The notes under the pieces: generated by a model
What the model saw: the letters and a program-made list of their open reading frames with translations, nothing else
Told to the model about the DNA's origin: nothing
The model's database searches: none
Shown: positions 63,046-64,000 of the stretch, one piece after another
Layout: the number at the start of each line of letters is the position of its first letter
Numbering within the stretch: position 1 is the first letter of the stretch
Program-made: the position numbers and the translations under genes
Source of the DNA: Vigna angularis
Taxonomy: Eukaryota; Streptophyta; Magnoliopsida; Fabales; Fabaceae
Length of the DNA stretch: 64,000 bases
Reading direction: 5' to 3'
Assembly (NCBI RefSeq): GCF_016808095.1
Contig: NC_068970.1
Span: 18,892,501 to 18,956,500, forward strand

Positions 63046-63370
63046 TCGGTCAACTACTCAACAGGTTCAACTTTGTCAAGTTCCAATGCTTTTTCATTAT
63101 AAAAATAAATATTGAAGCGTTTACTTTATTTAAAAGCATATTTTTTGGAGTGAAAATCTCTTGCACAGGAAAAAGTGTCAAAGAGAACTCTTACCATTTT
63201 TTGTTCATTCTAAGGAAAAAATCCAAAGAGAACTCCTAGAGTTCGCCGCTTGGTACATAGAGCAATGAAAACTTAAAGCATCGAAGATAGACTGCCTAAA
63301 TACAACGTGAGTAACCTCTTTTAAAGTTCATAATAATCCCTATGCACCTCTTTCGAATAAAAGAGCTTGC

Positions 63371-63388
63371 TTGGGCTTGAGGGGCTTA
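63371..63388 (+). other. polypurine tract region of the repeat-filled element
   Basis: TTGGGCTTGAGGGGCTTA lies directly before the right LTR. It is G-rich but interrupted by pyrimidines. Confidence 0.55.
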
Positions 63389-63771
63389 TGTACTATATGA
63401 AGTATACCGATCGAAATTGATTGTCATTAAGCAGGTACTAATAGGTCAGATTGTCTTCTACTCTACAAATATACGGCATTAATGATTAATTATTGGGTTT
63501 GATTACCTAAAATATATTGCACTAATGGTTAATCAATGGACGTTGCTATCACAAGCCTTATAAGTAGACAACTGATGTCCAGGTAAAATGATTTTGATCT
63601 ATCCTAATAAAATATAGACCTCTTTATGAAACATATCTGACTTGAGCGTCGGAGTGTCTTCTGTAGATTAACAACCCATTGGAGTGGATCGCGTTTTCAG
63701 AGAGGATTGAAGATCAAAAGAGAGCATAACAAGGAAGGACGACCGACCCTCGGACCAAATCAACCGAAACA
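63389..63771 (+). repeat. 3' LTR of the repeat-filled element (383 bp)
   Basis: Begins TGTACTATATGAAG and ends CAACCGAAACA, followed by the CCTAG duplication. Confidence 0.95.
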
Positions 63772-63776
63772 CCTAG

Positions 63777-64000
63777 TAAACAATGTTATTTTAGTACCTT
63801 TGCTAACTAGACTTGTTTTGGGAAGCCAACAAGATCTAGGTATGACCAAGATATTCATACTAAGGTGATGTCATCTTCGGCTGATGACACATTTTGATTT
63901 CATACAATGCACGAACCTTCTAGGTTGGAGATATCTTATATTCGAGAGTCTGTTATTTTGCAAAGAAAAATTCATTTCTTTGGTTATCTAACTGTTATAA
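63777..64000. other. flanking sequence to the right edge
   Basis: Continues the DNA interrupted at 60887 by the LTR element. No gene or repeat recognised. Confidence 0.5.

Larger units (their letters stand above)
60888..63771 (+). mobile_element. non-coding LTR retrotransposon filled with tandem repeats (2.88 kb)
   Basis: LTRs of 382 and 383 bp (60888-61269, 63389-63771) with TG...CA ends and the 5-bp duplication CCTAG at 60883-60887 and 63772-63776. The interior is 2.1 kb without gag-pol. A primer site follows the left LTR and a G-rich tract precedes the right one. Most of the interior is two tandem arrays. In size it lies between TRIM and LARD elements. Tandem arrays in untranslated parts are known from Tat/Ogre-type Ty3 elements, so it may be a cut-down relative. 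Confidence 0.93.

Noticed and set aside
62713..63239. Frames of repeated Ser/Arg-rich peptides
   Set aside because: They come from the 80-81-bp tandem units. The period alone keeps them open.

Overview
The window is nuclear plant DNA. It is AT-rich, has spliced genes with GT-AG introns, and carries many microsatellites and plant transposons. A legume of the bean/soybean group is my best guess, based on the style of the genes and repeats; I could not test this. Four host genes can be read from end to end.

Layout. 1-9 kb: a possible CACTA-type transposon end, a broken RING-finger gene copy (about 1.17-3.82 kb) split by a foldback MITE, then AT-rich DNA with more repeat remnants. 11.47-14.70 kb: intact paralogue of that RING-H2 gene (MBR-type E3 ubiquitin ligase, 547 aa, six coding exons). 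16.03-19.30 kb: bHLH factor of the SPATULA/ALCATRAZ group (331 aa, six exons). 19.3-26.6 kb: AT-rich intergenic DNA with one possible viral movement-protein-like scrap. 26.58-34.47 kb: an LTR retrotransposon on the minus strand, with 1.8-kb LTRs, an AATAT target duplication and no gag-pol. Inside it, on the plus strand, is a small two-exon WOX homeobox gene. 37.38-46.14 kb: nicotinate phosphoribosyltransferase (557 aa, 15 exons). 48.24-51.66 kb, minus strand: secreted PI-PLC X-domain protein (423 aa, eight exons), convergent with NAPRT. 52.5-63.8 kb: three complete transposons in a row, each with a perfect target duplication. They are a Ty3/gypsy chromovirus (CATAC), a deleted hAT element with a BED-finger remnant (GATATATC), and a non-coding LTR element full of tandem repeats (CCTAG).

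How the parts relate. The host genes are unrelated in function: protein turnover, fruit/carpel-type transcription control, NAD salvage and a secreted phosphodiesterase-like protein. They form no operon-like unit. The most unusual object is the WOX-type gene inside the non-autonomous retrotransposon. Its reading frame, intron, homeobox, WUS-box-like motif and EAR-like motif are all intact, so it looks like a captured developmental regulator that the element could spread.

Exon boundaries were set by eye from splice sites, reading phase and known family features. No database search was run.
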